A stretch of 64,000 nt of DNA, taken from positions 1,550,001 to 1,614,000 of the forward strand of contig LT549889.1 of the NCBI GenBank assembly GCA_900078775.1. The letters run 5' to 3'. Below, piece by piece: positions 63,022 through 64,000 of this stretch (positions are counted from its first letter, which is position 1; every line of letters begins with the position of its first letter). A program made the position numbers and the translations under genes. The DNA comes from Mycolicibacterium aurum (GTDB lineage: Bacteria; Actinomycetota; Actinomycetes; Mycobacteriales; Mycobacteriaceae). Under the pieces are notes generated by a model. The model ran no database searches and was not told where the DNA came from. It was given only the letters and a program-made list of their open reading frames with translations.

Positions 63022-64000
63022 GTGAGCACCATGGCCCCCCGCATCGTCGCACTCGGCGGCGGCCACGGCCTGTACGCGACGCTGTCCGCGGCCCGGCGGC
63101 TCACCCCGCACATCACCGCGGTGGTGACCGTCGCCGACGACGGCGGATCCTCGGGACGACTGCGCAGCGAACTCGACGTGGTGCCGCCCGGTGATCTGCG
63201 AATGGCATTGGCCGCATTGGCCTCCGACTCACCGCACGGCCGGCTGTGGGCCACCATCATCCAGCACCGGTTCGGCGGCAGCGGCGCGCTGGCCGGTCAC
63301 CCCATCGGCAACCTGATGCTGGCCGGGATCAGCGAGGTGCTGGCCGATCCGGTGGCCGCGCTCGACGAGCTGGGCCGCATCCTGGACCTCAAGGGCCGGG
63401 TGCTGCCGATGTGCCCGCTGGCCTTGCAGATCGAGGCCGATGTGGCCGGTCTGGAATCGGACCCGCGGATGTTCCGGGTGATCCGCGGGCAGGTGGCGGT
63501 CGCCACCACCGTCGGTCAGGTCCGCCGCGTCCGGCTGCTGCCCGGGGACCCGCCCGCCACCCGGCAGGCCGTCGACGCCATCATGGCCGCCGATCTGGTG
63601 GTGCTGGGCCCCGGCTCGTGGTTCACCAGCGTGATCCCGCACGTCCTGGTGCCCGGTCTGGCCGCGGCGCTACGGGAGACCACCGCGCGGCGTGCGCTGG
63701 TGCTCAACCTGGCGGCCGAGCCGGGGGAGACCGCCGGCTTCTCCGCCGAACGGCACATCCACGTGCTGGCTCAGCACGCCCCGGGATTTCAGGTCGACCA
63801 CATCATCGTCGACGCGTCGCGGGTGCCCAGCGACCGGGAGCGCGAACAGCTGGCCCGGACGGCTACGCTGCTCGGCGCCGACGTCGAATTTGCCGCCGTA
63901 TCGCGACCTGGTACACAGTTACATGACCCGTCGCTGCTGGCAGCAACTCTTGAAGAAGTGCGCCTGCGCGGCCGGGAATCCGGCTCGCCCGGCGGCCAGG
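63022..64000 (+). CDS. yvcK: YvcK/CofD-like gluconeogenesis factor, 3' end outside the window
   Basis: Starts at GTG 63022, 8 nt after GAGGGG. The frame is open to the last base, giving 326 residues of an expected roughly 340. The sequence starts MAPRIVALGGGHGLYATLSA and continues VTVADDGGSSGRLRSELD, PPGDLRMALAALA, HPIGNLMLAGISEVL, DLVVLGPGSWFTSVIPHVLV and NLAAEPGETAGFS, all typical of the YvcK (Rv1422, CuvA) family. These UDP-sugar-binding proteins support peptidoglycan synthesis and carbon metabolism. whiA is expected next but lies outside. Confidence 0.95.
   Translation, partial: MSTMAPRIVALGGGHGLYATLSAARRLTPHITAVVTVADDGGSSGRLRSELDVVPPGDLRMALAALASDSPHGRLWATIIQHRFGGSGALAGHPIGNLMLAGISEVLADPVAALDELGRILDLKGRVLPMCPLALQIEADVAGLESDPRMFRVIRGQVAVATTVGQVRRVRLLPGDPPATRQAVDAIMAADLVVLGPGSWFTSVIPHVLVPGLAAALRETTARRALVLNLAAEPGETAGFSAERHIHVLAQHAPGFQVDHIIVDASRVPSDREREQLARTATLLGADVEFAAVSRPGTQLHDPSLLAATLEEVRLRGRESGSPGGQ

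Overview
The window is a stretch of actinobacterial chromosome with very high GC. Gene content and order point to a fast-growing Mycobacterium (Mycolicibacterium). Three conserved mycobacterial blocks run through it: aroC-aroK-aroB / B-4DMT / pepQ-efp-nusB; pyrR-pyrB-pyrC-(PH-like)-carA-carB-pyrF followed by mihF-gmk-rpoZ-coaBC-metK; and priA...fmt-rsmB-rpe-ribD, P55-lprG, ribE, ribBA-ribH-(PH), uvrC-rapZ-yvcK. Other mycobacterial marks are GTG starts, ATGA/GTGA gene overlaps, leaderless-type promoters (TANNNT 6-8 nt before an RTG start), the LprG-P55 pair, mIHF, and a 13E12-family (DUF222/HNH) gene.

Layout. Positions 1-2754 hold the end of a beta-keto acid cleavage enzyme gene, a strong terminator, and a reverse-strand pair (SMP-30-like lactonase, MFS carrier). 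Positions 2908-8573 are shikimate genes, a peptidase, EF-P and NusB; aroQ is not beside aroB. A DUF222/HNH gene follows, with a perfect SOS (LexA) box 3 nt before its start. Positions 10600-17231 are a compact accessory operon: GntR/UTRA regulator, two-cluster ferredoxin, a lipoprotein binding protein with a NosL-like tail, an SsuC/SsuB-type ABC importer, and an AprA/FrdA-like flavoprotein fused to HEAT repeats. A serine hydrolase converges on it. Positions 18523-27240 are the pyrimidine operon with a readable PyrR-binding leader. Positions 27809-31643 are housekeeping. Positions 31743-38714 hold two tandem esterases, a YhhN-like membrane protein, a degenerate PriA and a DUF2207/LemA pair. Positions 38724-47104 are fmt, rsmB, rpe, ribD, a TIM-barrel protein, P55-lprG and ribE.

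Between ribE and ribBA sits an accessory island: a 624-nt leader region with two hairpins, a 1572-residue secreted repeat protein, and a second repeat protein without a signal peptide. Between the PH-domain gene after ribH and uvrC sits another island: a GNAT enzyme, an unrecognised 239-residue protein, a MurL-type epimerase and a MurD2-type ligase. MurL plus MurD2 is an alternative route for putting D-glutamate into peptidoglycan, described in Xanthomonas and unexpected in a mycobacterium.

The strongest candidates for something little described are the flavoprotein/ferredoxin/ABC operon, the MurL-MurD2 cassette with its unknown partner, and the repeat-protein island. The last gene (yvcK) runs off the right edge and the first gene off the left. 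I saw no tRNA, rRNA, insertion sequence or CRISPR array.
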